Assembly: GCF_009377195.2 (NCBI RefSeq)
Contig: NZ_VJXX01000001.1
Coordinates: 1,240,001 to 1,304,000 of the forward strand
Length of the DNA stretch: 64,000 bases
Source of the DNA: Arthrobacter bussei
Lineage (GTDB): Bacteria; Actinomycetota; Actinomycetes; Actinomycetales; Micrococcaceae
Direction of reading: 5' to 3'
The notes beneath the pieces were generated by a model that saw nothing but the letters and a program-made list of their open reading frames with translations, was not told where the DNA came from and did no database searches. Numbering within the stretch: position 1 is the stretch's first letter; each line of letters opens with the position of its first letter. The position numbers and the translations under genes are program-made. Of this stretch, positions 53,615 to 62,603 are shown in pieces.

Positions 53615-53740
53615 CTACTTCTGATCGCCGTCCTTGCCGCCGAAGGCGTCCTTGGCCCTGTCCTTGGCCTGATCGACCTTCTCGGGGTGGTCCTGCGCTG
53701 CATCTTTGGCCTTGTCGGCCATTCCACCAAGATCCGCCAT
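53615..53740 (-). CDS. Small Lys/Ala/Asp-rich protein (CsbD/Rv0909-like), 41 residues
   Basis: A 41-residue protein: MADLGGMADKAKDAAQDHPE then KVDQAKDRAKDAFGGKDGD. It is rich in repeated KAKDA units and probably forms an amphipathic helix. It resembles the small CsbD-like or Rv0909-type (putative antitoxin) proteins of actinobacteria. GAGAGG lies 8 bases before the ATG. It stands alone; no toxin-like gene is next to it. Confidence 0.65.
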   Translation of the reverse strand: MADLGGMADKAKDAAQDHPEKVDQAKDRAKDAFGGKDGDQK

Positions 53741-53951
53741 GCATTGATCCTCTCCTCGAACTCGCCTGCGGCACCGGAACACCTGCCGCACTCTGACCTG
53801 ACCATCGTCTGCCCTGCACTGCCCGACAGCCAGGATGACGACGTGGTTGACAACGAAGGCCACGGAGACATGGAGTCCGCGGCTGCGCCCGGTGTGCTCG
53901 GCCAGGTCGTGGTGCCGTGCGGAGATGTCCGGAGATGTCCGGAGCAGGGCA

Positions 53952-54365
53952 TCAGTGGCGATGCGCGAGCCCCCACTCCTCGGCGAGCAGCGCGTACTCG
54001 ACGCCGTCGAGCCAGCGGCCGGAGCGATGAAGCGCATCGGCGCGGCGGAAGACTTCGCGGCGCATGCCGACACGCTCCATGACCCGCCAGGAGGACTCGT
54101 TATCAGCGAAGCACTGCGCCACCACACGGTGCAGGCCGAGGTCCTCGAAGCAGAGCCGCAGCAGCCCGGCGGCGGCCTCGGTGGCGTAGCCCTTTCCCTG
54201 GTGAGCGGGATCCAGGGCCCATCCGATCTCGGCCTTCGTCGCACGTGCCCGGTCCGCCACCTCGTGCTGTGTCCACGAATCCTTGACAGCGAGGAACAGA
54301 TCGCCGATCAGGCCGCCGTCGAGCTCGAGCGCGCACGTGAGCGACAGCCGGTCACCCGCCGTCAT
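53952..54365 (-). CDS. GNAT family acetyltransferase (RimJ/RimL-like), N-terminally truncated
   Basis: A 137-residue GNAT protein. The acetyl-CoA site DPAHQGKGYATEAAAGLL is intact, as is the C-terminal part LGLHRVVAQCFADNESSWRVM. RimL-like proteins usually have about 180 residues and start with a strand-helix pair that is missing here. The frame upstream has an in-frame TAG 22 codons before the ATG, and those codons (DEWWKGPAGPGSRWLLPEA) do not restore the typical N-terminus. So a real N-terminal truncation is likely, perhaps a pseudogene. Confidence 0.65.
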   Translation of the reverse strand: MTAGDRLSLTCALELDGGLIGDLFLAVKDSWTQHEVADRARATKAEIGWALDPAHQGKGYATEAAAGLLRLCFEDLGLHRVVAQCFADNESSWRVMERVGMRREVFRRADALHRSGRWLDGVEYALLAEEWGLAHRH

Positions 54366-54431
54366 CGCCTCGGGGAGGAGCCACCGGCTCCCGGGCCCAG
54401 CAGGCCCTTTCCACCATTCATCAGTAGTACA

Positions 54432-54442
54432 CTAATTATTAG
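54432..54442. promoter_or_regulatory. Palindrome CTAATTATTAG before the MarR gene (candidate auto-operator)
   Basis: CTAAT-T-ATTAG is a perfect palindrome lying 17 bases before the MarR start, in an AT-rich island between the MarR and GNAT genes. OhrR-type repressors bind AT-rich palindromes at such sites, so self-control is plausible. Confidence 0.5.
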
Positions 54443-54458
54443 GACAGCACAGAGGAGA

Positions 54459-54983
54459 ATGATGACCGCGCGGATGGACGACGACCTGTTGCTCGAACGT
54501 CAACTCTGCTTCGCCCTGTCCGTCGCCTCGAGGAGCGTGGTGGGCGCCTATCGCCCGGTCCTCGACGACCTCGGCCTCACCCATCCCCAGTACCTGGTGA
54601 TGCTCTCCCTCTGGGAGGAGAGCCCCCGCACGGTCCGGAACATCGGCAGGGCGCTCGCCATGGAATCGGCGACCCTCTCCCCGATGCTCAAGCGGCTGGA
54701 GGCCCTCGGACTCCTCACCCGGACGCGGGTCCCGGGCAACGAACGGGCACTCGCCGTCGAGTTGACGACCGCCGGACGGGACCTGCGGTCGCGGGCGGTC
54801 GACGTCCCCGGCACCATGATGAAACGCCTCGGCCTCACCCGCGACCAAGTGGACGCACTCAACGAGGCGATGCACGCGATCATCAGGGCCACGGGGACCG
54901 AACTGCCGAGCTCCCCCGCCGACCAGGCCCGCACGAACCTCCGCCCGGACGCATCGATGACGCACGAGAGGAACCGATCATGA
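54459..54983 (+). CDS. MarR family regulator, OhrR-like
   Basis: A 174-residue winged-helix regulator. It contains LERQLCFALSVASRSVVGAY with the reactive Cys of OhrR-type peroxide sensors near residue 16, and LTHPQYLVMLSLWEESP, GRALAMESATLSPMLKRLEA as the DNA-binding helices. OhrR normally represses ohr, but no ohr gene is present here. The ATG is doubled (ATGATG) after AGGAG. The stop overlaps the next ORF by 4 bases. Confidence 0.85.
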   Translation: MMTARMDDDLLLERQLCFALSVASRSVVGAYRPVLDDLGLTHPQYLVMLSLWEESPRTVRNIGRALAMESATLSPMLKRLEALGLLTRTRVPGNERALAVELTTAGRDLRSRAVDVPGTMMKRLGLTRDQVDALNEAMHAIIRATGTELPSSPADQARTNLRPDASMTHERNRS

Positions 54984-55207
54984 GCACCAAGGAACCCCTG
55001 TCAGCACGGTTCATGGCAGCAACCGGCAAGCTGCGCATGTTCTTCGGGCCGGCCCAGCGGGGCTCCACCGCGGGGCCGATCGTGTATCTCGACGACGAGG
55101 CGCAGCGCCGGCGGCAGGAGGAACTGCAGCAGTGGACCGTGGTGCGGAACGCGGACGGGTCCACCTACCTGACCCCGAAGCGCGAGGAGCAGGGCGGCGA
55201 GGCCTGA
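54980..55207 (+). CDS. Hypothetical protein (75 residues), co-transcribed with the MarR gene
   Basis: A 75-residue protein I do not recognise: MSTKEPLSARFMAATGKLRM, FFGPAQRGSTAGPIVYLDDE and a charged end with RRRQEELQQWTVVRNADGST. The ATG overlaps the MarR stop (ATGA), so the two are translationally coupled, which suggests that it is the target or partner of the regulator. No signal peptide or membrane segment. Confidence 0.68.
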   Translation: MSTKEPLSARFMAATGKLRMFFGPAQRGSTAGPIVYLDDEAQRRRQEELQQWTVVRNADGSTYLTPKREEQGGEA

Positions 55208-55450
55208 ACCCGGGGACAGCCACCCGGAGCAGGGGCTCCAGGGACACGAATGCCCGCAGCGAGCGCACACTCCTGCGTCCCATCCCTCGCCCTGATGACA
55301 ACTCGATGAACCGGGCGGTAACTTGCGGATTTCCTGCGTCGGAATCCCTAGGGGACACACCCCACCGGTGGCAGACTTGCGATGGTCACCGTCTTTCCGC
55401 CCGTGGGGATTTGCAGGGCGCCCTTTTGACTCGAACGAGGTCTCAGTTCC

Positions 55451-55813
55451 ATGAGTGCACAGCGCCCTCCAGCCTTCACGTCCACCGACGCCTCGGGGCT
55501 TCCCCGGACCACGCTCCTCATGGTGCCCGGGGGACGTGATGCGCAGGACGTCGGCGCGCTGGCAGCGCAGATCGCCGTCGAGACGGAAGCGCTCCTCGAA
55601 TCCCTGGAAGGTGCTGTGGCGCGGCTCGCGCTCGCGCACCGGTCCTGCACGCAGGACCCGGAGGACCAGGTGACGGACGACGACGCCTTCGCGTGGGTGC
55701 AGCGGTCCCTGGAGGATGTCGCTGCCACCCTGCGTGGGCTGTCCCTGAACCGCTCGGAGGTCGCGGCAGCACCCGCCGAGCCCCGCGTGCGCGCGGTCAA
55801 CGGCCCCGCCTGA
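55451..55813 (+). CDS. Hypothetical protein (120 residues)
   Basis: An acidic 120-residue protein of unknown family. A Ser/Thr/Pro-rich N-terminus is followed by two predicted helices (GALAAQIAVETEALLESLEG, WVQRSLEDVAATLRGLSL). Codon use has strong GC3 bias, as expected of a real gene. Its ATG has only a weak GAGG upstream. It is monocistronic, with 240 bp of gene-free DNA upstream in which I could not define a promoter. Confidence 0.6.
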   Translation: MSAQRPPAFTSTDASGLPRTTLLMVPGGRDAQDVGALAAQIAVETEALLESLEGAVARLALAHRSCTQDPEDQVTDDDAFAWVQRSLEDVAATLRGLSLNRSEVAAAPAEPRVRAVNGPA

Positions 55814-55876
55814 GTCCTCATCTGCCAGTGATCGGCCGGGACTGATCGGCCGGGACTGCTCTCGCCCGTCTGACGA

Positions 55877-55912
55877 CGACGCCGACCGCCCCGTGCGGGA
55901 CGATCGGCGTCG
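55877..55912. terminator. Hairpin between convergent genes
   Basis: CGACGCCGA (55877-55885) pairs with 55904-55912; inside it, CCCG and CGGG form a second stem. The hairpin lies between the hypothetical gene and the uracil-DNA-glycosylase-like gene. Just before it there is a 14-bp tandem repeat, TGATCGGCCGGGAC, twice. Confidence 0.55.
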
Positions 55913-55930
55913 CGGGTAGGACGGCGAGGA

Positions 55931-56578
55931 CTACTGGATGGACTGGCGGGCCCGGATGCCGGCCCTGCCCATCGCGTCCGTGTAGGCCGACTGGATGTCC
56001 TTGAGCCACAGCTCCTGGTTCGCCGGGGTGCCCTTGAAGGCGCGCTCCCCCGGGGACCGCACTTCGTAGATCTTGAACCCGCGCTTGGCGATCGCCCGGT
56101 TCTCGAGTTTCATCAGGCGCCGTGCAGCCTTGTGGGCGTCGGCGCCGTGCGCCACGAGGGCGGAGGCACGGGGCACCTGCTGCAGGAAAGTGAGCAGAGG
56201 CTTCACGCCGTCGGAGATCTGGTCCATCGTCAACGCCCGCTCCTTGCCCTCCGGCAGGTACCACGGGTGCGCATTCCAGGGCATGAACGCGTCGGGGCGC
56301 AGCCCCACGGCCTCGTAGATCCCGGCCATCCGGATGGAGCTGGGGTCGTCGTTCTCGAAGGAGACGAAGCCCGAGGGCAGGGACGCCCCGGGATTGGAGA
56401 AGAGACTGACGATCTTGCACCCGTCGACGTCGTGGATCGGATCGATGTAGGGAACCGCCGATCCCGGCTTGGACTCGGCCAGGGTGTCACACAGCCGGTT
56501 CACGTCCTCGATCTGTGGATCGTAGCGTTGTTCCCACTGCTGGTCCCTGTACGTGGGGTCTGCCATGCGCTGTACCAA
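55931..56578 (-). CDS. Uracil-DNA glycosylase superfamily-like protein
   Basis: A 215-residue protein of the uracil-DNA glycosylase-like fold. Motifs are SLFSNPGASLPSG (in the place of the catalytic loop), FMPWNAHPWYLP and VAHGADAHKAARR near the C-terminus. It resembles the bacterial uracil-DNA glycosylase-like family without a firm class. The TTG at 56578 is preceded by GGAGG at 6 bases; the ATG four codons later has no ribosome site. Substrate and activity need testing before it is named. Confidence 0.75.
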   Translation of the reverse strand: MVQRMADPTYRDQQWEQRYDPQIEDVNRLCDTLAESKPGSAVPYIDPIHDVDGCKIVSLFSNPGASLPSGFVSFENDDPSSIRMAGIYEAVGLRPDAFMPWNAHPWYLPEGKERALTMDQISDGVKPLLTFLQQVPRASALVAHGADAHKAARRLMKLENRAIAKRGFKIYEVRSPGERAFKGTPANQELWLKDIQSAYTDAMGRAGIRARQSIQ

Positions 56579-56701
56579 ATTCTGCCTCCTCGCGAACGGC
56601 GCCAGAGGTGGCGCGAACGTGTCCGCTGACTTCCAGCCTACGCCAGTCCGCAGCCGGCCTTCCTGGAGCGGTCCCCACCCCCGCATCCGCAGCGTGGCCG
56701 C

Positions 56702-57673
56702 TCACCCGGGTACTGCCCGAACACCTCCGTCCGCCGCCGGCGCCGTCGGGTAGTCGACGTACGCGAAGTGCCGCCCGTCCGGGGCCCAGCTGTTGACGTT
56801 GAGCGTCCCCTGGCCCCCGAACAGCTCGACGGCGTCCCACGCGTTCCGTCCGTCGGGCTCCGCCACGCGCAGCACCACCGGCTCGTTGGCGGGGTGGCCC
56901 TGCACGCCGGGCGGGTAGCTCAGGTACACCAGGCGGCTGCCGTCGGGGGCCGGATGAGGGAACCAGTTCACGCGGTCGTCCGACGTCAGCTGTTCCACGC
57001 CGCTGCCGTCGGTGCGCATCCTGAACAGCTGCGAGTGGCCCGCACGTTCGGAGGCGCGCTCGGAGTTGAAATACAGCCATGCGCCGTCCGGGCTGTACTC
57101 GGCGCCGTCGTGCGGCCGGTCGGAGTCCGTGAGCCGGCGGGTGAAGCCGTCCCTCACGTCCGCGGTGTAGATGTCGACGGCCTGGACGCCGTCGCGGCGC
57201 CGGCAGCCGATGTGCGCCAGCGTGGTCCCGTCGGGGGAGATGCCGTGCAGGTAGCGGGCCTCCAGGCCGTCGTCGGGCCGTGTCACGCGCCGCGCCTCAC
57301 CGCCGCCGAGCGGCACCTCGTAGAGATGCCCGTCCTGGGAGGAGAGATAGAGGTACCGTCCGTCGGCGGACACCACGTGGTCGTTGTTGGCGTCCGTCAC
57401 CGCTCCCGTGAAGATCACGCGCGGCTGCCCGTCCTCCTCCGGCGGGGTGCGGTAGAGCAGGCCGTCGCAGTTGAAGACGAGCCAGGCGCCGTCCGGCGTC
57501 CAGTTCGGCGCCTCGATGACGAAGTCGTCGGTCTCGAAGACGCAGGTCGAGGAGCGGGTAACGACGTCGAAGACCATGAGGCGAGCACGCTGGCCCGGGA
57601 GCAGCCGGCGCCACCGCGGGGTCCCCGGCCGGAGCCCGTGGTCGTCGCTCCTGCTGCCGCTCTGCCGTTCCAC
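56702..57673 (-). CDS. TolB-like beta-propeller protein
   Basis: A 323-residue WD40-like (PD40) propeller. Repeats of the type APNWTPDGAWLVFNCDG, GAEYSPDGAWLYFNSERASE and FPHPAPDGSRLVYLSYP are evident (six blades). Cytoplasmic by lack of a signal peptide. The GTG at 57673 follows GGGAGG with a 6-base gap. Such proteins act as scaffolds or as lyase-like enzymes (oligogalacturonate lyases share the fold). It lies beside the sugar-catabolic cluster. Confidence 0.75.
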   Translation of the reverse strand: MERQSGSRSDDHGLRPGTPRWRRLLPGQRARLMVFDVVTRSSTCVFETDDFVIEAPNWTPDGAWLVFNCDGLLYRTPPEEDGQPRVIFTGAVTDANNDHVVSADGRYLYLSSQDGHLYEVPLGGGEARRVTRPDDGLEARYLHGISPDGTTLAHIGCRRRDGVQAVDIYTADVRDGFTRRLTDSDRPHDGAEYSPDGAWLYFNSERASERAGHSQLFRMRTDGSGVEQLTSDDRVNWFPHPAPDGSRLVYLSYPPGVQGHPANEPVVLRVAEPDGRNAWDAVELFGGQGTLNVNSWAPDGRHFAYVDYPTAPAADGGVRAVPG

Positions 57674-57764
57674 GGTGGTCCTCCCGCGCGTCGCCCTGGT
57701 TTGTGCAGCACGGGATCGCACTGCCCTCGAAACGTTCCTCAGCGGCATCGTCATCGCCGCCGCG

Positions 57765-58811
<1,047 letters not shown>

Positions 58812-58973
58812 CGGACAGTCCGTTCTCGATCTGGTGGAGAGCAGGGCGGCTGCGGGCGGCTCCCGCGTCCGCGGTCTTCGTCAGGTGGCTTTGTCGGGCC
58901 ACCGGGGGCCGGCCGGGCGCCGTCGGTCCTGTCCGGACCGGCACCGCGGTTCATGCGCGGCGCCGCCCCGGGA

Positions 58974-60116
58974 TCAGGAGAGGGTCGCGGCGTACGGGTC
59001 CCAGTCCTCCGGCAGCGGCTCGGCGGCGGTCGCCGTGCTGGAGAGCGTGACGAACTCGCCGGTGGCCACGCTCTCCGAGATGGAGACCATCGCATCGAGC
59101 ACGTGGTAGGCCATCTCGCCCTGTGCGCGGTGCGGACGCCCCTCGCGGATGGCCCGCGCCATCTCGAGCACCCCGCTGCCGCGCGTGGACGTCGCGCCCA
59201 CGGCGGGGATCACCTCGGTCTCGTCGGAGCCGCGGCGGGTCAGGGTGAGGTCGCCGGTGAAGTTGTTCGGGTCGGGGAACGCGAGGGTGCCCTCTGTGCC
59301 TGTGACCTCCACGAAACCCGCACGCTTGAGCGGGGAGTCGAAGCTGAAGATGCTCTGCGAGGACTCGCCGTTCGCGAACTGGGCGATGGCGCTGACGTGC
59401 GAGGGCACGGTGACGTCGAAGACCTCGCCGGCCTTCGGACCTGAACCGATGGTCCGGGTTGCCCGCGAGGTGGAGCCGAACCCGGCCACCTTGGTGATGG
59501 CTCCGAAGGTCTGCACCAGCGTGGTCAGGTAGTACGGTCCGATGTCGAACAGCGGCCCTGCACCCTCCTGGAAGAGGAAGGCGGGGTTCGGGTGCCAGGA
59601 CTCGGGGCCCGGGGACTGCATGAGGGTCAGCGCCGTCAGGGGCACCCCGATGTCGCCGCGGGCCACGAGGCGTAAGGCGGTCTGCAGACCCGCCCCGAGG
59701 AAGGTGTCCGGGGCGCAGCCCAGCCGCAGGCCCGCGGCGTCGGCGGTCTTCAGGAGCCCGATGCCGCTCTCGCGGTCCAGCGAGAAGGGCTTCTCGCTCC
59801 ACACGTGCTTGCCGGCCGCGATCGCGGCGGTGGCCACCTCGACGTGGGCGGCGGGGATGGTCAGGTTCACCACGATCTCGACGTCGGGGTGGTTGAGCGC
59901 GTCCTGCACGCCGCCCGAGGCGGGCACTCCGAACTCGGCGGCGCGTGCTGCGGCGACCTCCTCGAACATGTCGGCGACGATGTGCACCGTCACGTCCGGG
60001 AAGCCCATGAGGTTGGTCAGGTATTCCTTGCTGATGACGCCGGCACCGATGACGGCCACGCCGACCGGGCCGGTGCGGCGGCCCGCTGCCGCGGTGCCGG
60101 AGGTGTCCGTGCTCAT
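58974..60116 (-). CDS. Gfo/Idh/MocA family oxidoreductase
   Basis: A 380-residue NAD(P)-dependent sugar dehydrogenase. The nucleotide-binding motif is VAVIGAGVISKEYLTNLMG, followed by the conserved SEKPFSLD with the catalytic Lys and HPNPAFLFQEGAGPLFDIG. Family members oxidise inositols, glucose or other sugars. Start ATG overlaps the isomerase stop by 4 bases, and GAGGGG precedes it, so it is in one operon with the gene upstream. Confidence 0.92.
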   Translation of the reverse strand: MSTDTSGTAAAGRRTGPVGVAVIGAGVISKEYLTNLMGFPDVTVHIVADMFEEVAAARAAEFGVPASGGVQDALNHPDVEIVVNLTIPAAHVEVATAAIAAGKHVWSEKPFSLDRESGIGLLKTADAAGLRLGCAPDTFLGAGLQTALRLVARGDIGVPLTALTLMQSPGPESWHPNPAFLFQEGAGPLFDIGPYYLTTLVQTFGAITKVAGFGSTSRATRTIGSGPKAGEVFDVTVPSHVSAIAQFANGESSQSIFSFDSPLKRAGFVEVTGTEGTLAFPDPNNFTGDLTLTRRGSDETEVIPAVGATSTRGSGVLEMARAIREGRPHRAQGEMAYHVLDAMVSISESVATGEFVTLSSTATAAEPLPEDWDPYAATLS

Positions 60117-60847
60117 TTCTTCCCCTCGTTGAGGTAGGTCAGGCTGTCGGCGACGGCGGTGAAGACGTCCCCGTCGAAATCGTCGAGTTCCACGACGGCG
60201 GCCTCGAGGCCGGGGACGGCGTCGAGCACGCCCCAGACGCGCATGGAGCCGTGGCCGACCGCCACCTGCTCCTTGTTGTTCCTGGTGAGCGGACCGTCCT
60301 TGATGTGGACGAAGCGCACGCGGTCACCGAGGCGACGCAGCAGTTCTGCGGGATCCTCGCCGCCGACGGCGGCCCAGTAGGTGTCCACCTCGAGGACGAC
60401 CTCGGTGTCGAGGTGCCGGGTGAGCACCTCGAGGGCCGAGGTGCCGTCGATGCGCTCCTCGAGTTCGAACTCGTGGTTGTGGTACCCGACCCGGATGCCG
60501 TACTCGGCGCCCTTCTTCGCCGCAGCGTTGAGCGCCTCCGCCGTGGCCCTGATGCCCTCCTCGGTGGTCCAGTGCGAGCGCTCCACGTGGGGGTCGATCA
60601 CGGTGCCGATGCCGAGCGTGCGGGCGGCCTCGAAGATCTCGTCCTGGTCGGCGCGCAGCAGGGGCGCGTGGCCGGAGGGTGCGCTCAGTCCGTTCGACGA
60701 GAGCGCTTCGGCGAGCTGCTCCGCCGTGGCGACGAAGTTGTAGGGCTCCACGGCGGTGTAGCCGAGATCCGCGACGCGCTTAATGGTGCCCGGCAGGTCC
60801 TCCCCCATGGCGGTCCGCAGTGTGTAGAGCTGGAGTGAATACGTCAC
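60113..60847 (-). CDS. Sugar phosphate isomerase/epimerase (xylose isomerase-like TIM barrel)
   Basis: A 244-residue AP endonuclease 2 (IolE/xylose isomerase-like) barrel. Motifs are YTAVEPYNF, RVGYHNHEFELEERIDG (metal His) and VVLEVDTYWAAVGGED (metal Glu/Asp). GTG start with GAGGAG 8 bases upstream. It is the first gene of the sugar operon; a LacI operator lies 33 bases upstream. Together with the dehydrogenase it should process a sugar or polyol. Confidence 0.9.
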   Translation of the reverse strand: MTYSLQLYTLRTAMGEDLPGTIKRVADLGYTAVEPYNFVATAEQLAEALSSNGLSAPSGHAPLLRADQDEIFEAARTLGIGTVIDPHVERSHWTTEEGIRATAEALNAAAKKGAEYGIRVGYHNHEFELEERIDGTSALEVLTRHLDTEVVLEVDTYWAAVGGEDPAELLRRLGDRVRFVHIKDGPLTRNNKEQVAVGHGSMRVWGVLDAVPGLEAAVVELDDFDGDVFTAVADSLTYLNEGKK

Positions 60848-60879
60848 GGGGGATTCTCCTCGCTGAGAAAGTAGGACTA

Positions 60880-60893
60880 CTGAACCGGTTCAG
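60880..60893. promoter_or_regulatory. LacI-family operator CTGAACCGGTTCAG
   Basis: A perfect 14-bp palindrome with the central CG typical of LacI-family sites. It stands between the sugar operon and the divergent LacI gene; a TATAAC -10-like element lies 2 bases beyond it towards the regulator gene. It could repress both directions. Confidence 0.85.
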
Positions 60894-60950
60894 GTATAAC
60901 ACGAACCTAGGGGATAGGACGGGGCCGGTCAAGGAAAACCTGACGCTATT

Positions 60951-61979
60951 GTGGAAGCCATGGCCAAGGAAACCATCGCCGGCCTGGCGAAGAGGCTGGG
61001 CATCTCGAAGGCGTCGGTGTCCTACGCGCTCAACGGCCAGCCGGGTGTCAGCGAGGTGACGCGGCGCCGCGTGCTGGACCTCGCCGAGGAGCTCGAGTGG
61101 TACCCCAGCTCCTCGGCCCGCGCGCTCTCCCGTTCCCGGTCGGGGGCGGTGGGGATGGTCCTCTCGGCTGATCCGGACCTGATCGGCACCGAGCCCTACT
61201 ACATGGGCCTGCTCGCGGGGATCGAGACGGCCCTCGCCGAGGGTGACATGGCACTGATGCTCCGGATGGTCGGCACGGACCCGGCGCAGGAACGGGCCAC
61301 CTACGAGCGGTGGGCGGGCGAACGCAAGGTCGACGGCGTCCTCATGTTCGATCACCTGCACGAGGATCCGCGGCCCGCGCTGCTCGACCGGCTGGGCCTC
61401 CCGTTCGTCCTGCACGGCGCCCCCGAGCGGCACGGGCCGGCCCCGTTCTCGGGCACGACGACGGACCACGCCGTGGATTCCGCCACGATCGTCAACCACC
61501 TCCACCTCCGCGGCCACCGGCGGATCGCCCACGTCTCGGGCCCGCACCGGTTCCTGCACGAGGAGCAGCGCATCGCCTGCGTCCGGCGCCGCGCTGCCGC
61601 GCATGGCATGGCCGTGGTCACGCGCGAGGGGAACTACGCCCTCGCCGCCGGTCACGACGCCGTCGTGTCCCTCCTCGGCGAACCCGTGGAGGACGCCGTC
61701 ACCGCCGTGATCCTCGGCAACGACCTCATGTCCATGGGCGCGCTCCTGGCACTCCGCGAGCTGGGCCTGCGGTGCCCCGAGGACGTGGCGATCGTGAGCT
61801 GGGACGACTCACTGCACTGCCAGCTCGCCTCGCCGTCGGTCACCGCCCTGTCCCGGAACCCGGTCATGCAGGGGCGGGTGGCGGCGGAGCTCCTGCTCTC
61901 GCTCCTCGACTCGGGCACGCTGCAGACGCGTGCGATGCCGGCGAGCGACCTCGTGGCCAGGTCCAGCACCGGGAGCTGA
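60951..61979 (+). CDS. LacI family transcriptional regulator
   Basis: A 342-residue regulator. The helix-turn-helix is TIAGLAKRLGISKASVSYAL, followed by the hinge helix WYPSSSARALSRSRSG and a periplasmic-binding-like effector domain ending in VARSSTG. The ligand is probably a sugar handled by the divergent operon. GTG at 60951 or the ATG three codons later is the start; no clear ribosome site, so the mRNA could be leaderless. Confidence 0.92.
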   Translation: MEAMAKETIAGLAKRLGISKASVSYALNGQPGVSEVTRRRVLDLAEELEWYPSSSARALSRSRSGAVGMVLSADPDLIGTEPYYMGLLAGIETALAEGDMALMLRMVGTDPAQERATYERWAGERKVDGVLMFDHLHEDPRPALLDRLGLPFVLHGAPERHGPAPFSGTTTDHAVDSATIVNHLHLRGHRRIAHVSGPHRFLHEEQRIACVRRRAAAHGMAVVTREGNYALAAGHDAVVSLLGEPVEDAVTAVILGNDLMSMGALLALRELGLRCPEDVAIVSWDDSLHCQLASPSVTALSRNPVMQGRVAAELLLSLLDSGTLQTRAMPASDLVARSSTGS

Positions 61980-62137
61980 CGGCGGCCGTCACCGGCCCGC
62001 ATCCGGAAAGAGCAGCCGGGTACCGATGATCTCCCACCATCCGAGCCGTCCATCAGGAAGCGGACCCGGCAGGAACCCGCAGCACGCACCACCGCAGGGC
62101 CTCAACCGAGCAGTACCGAGCGTCAGGAGCACATCCC

Positions 62138-62539
62138 ATGGCTGCACCCCTCGTCTACCTCAGCTTCCCGGGCACGGCACGGGAAGCCCTCGGCTTCTAC
62201 CGGGACACCTTCGGAGGTGATCTGACCCTGCACACGTACGAGGAGTTCGGCAGGACCGACGGCCCGCCGGACGCCGTGGCGCACGGGGTGCTCGACGGAG
62301 CGGTCGCCCTGGGCGGATCGGACGCTCCCGACGGCGGCACCGCCGTCCGGCTGGAGGGCGTCCTGCTGTCGCTCCTCGGCACCGCCGGACCCGCGGTGCT
62401 GCACAGGTGGTTCGACGCCCTCGCCGACGGCGGGTCCGTGACCGACCCCCTGGCGAGGAAGCCGTGGGGAGCCACGGACGGCCAGGTGACCGACCGCCAC
62501 GGCCTGCACTGGCTGATCGGCTACGAGCCCGAGGAGTAG
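62138..62539 (+). CDS. VOC family (PhnB-like) protein
   Basis: A 133-residue glyoxalase-fold protein. The PhnB-type start LVYLSFPGTAREALGFYRDT is followed by FGGDLTLHTYEEF and RKPWGATDGQVTDRHGLHWL at the end. These usually act in stress or antibiotic resistance or have no known role. AGGAG lies 8 bases before the ATG. Monocistronic, following the LacI gene by 158 bp. Confidence 0.88.
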   Translation: MAAPLVYLSFPGTAREALGFYRDTFGGDLTLHTYEEFGRTDGPPDAVAHGVLDGAVALGGSDAPDGGTAVRLEGVLLSLLGTAGPAVLHRWFDALADGGSVTDPLARKPWGATDGQVTDRHGLHWLIGYEPEE

Positions 62540-62603
62540 CCCACCGGGCGGTGCGACCCGACGGCGCGACCCAGCGGCGGTAGGACGGGCCGCCGGCGCG
62601 GAC

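Noticed and set aside
53835-54458. An N-terminal extension of the MarR reading frame
   Set aside because: The extension covers the GNAT gene on the other strand and a strong AGGAG-ATGATG start exists at 54459.
58812-58973. A hairpin with GGTGGC and GCCACC between the Gfo/Idh/MocA and aldo/keto reductase genes
   Set aside because: Only six base pairs with an 8-base loop; not enough to call a terminator, so the two genes may be co-transcribed.
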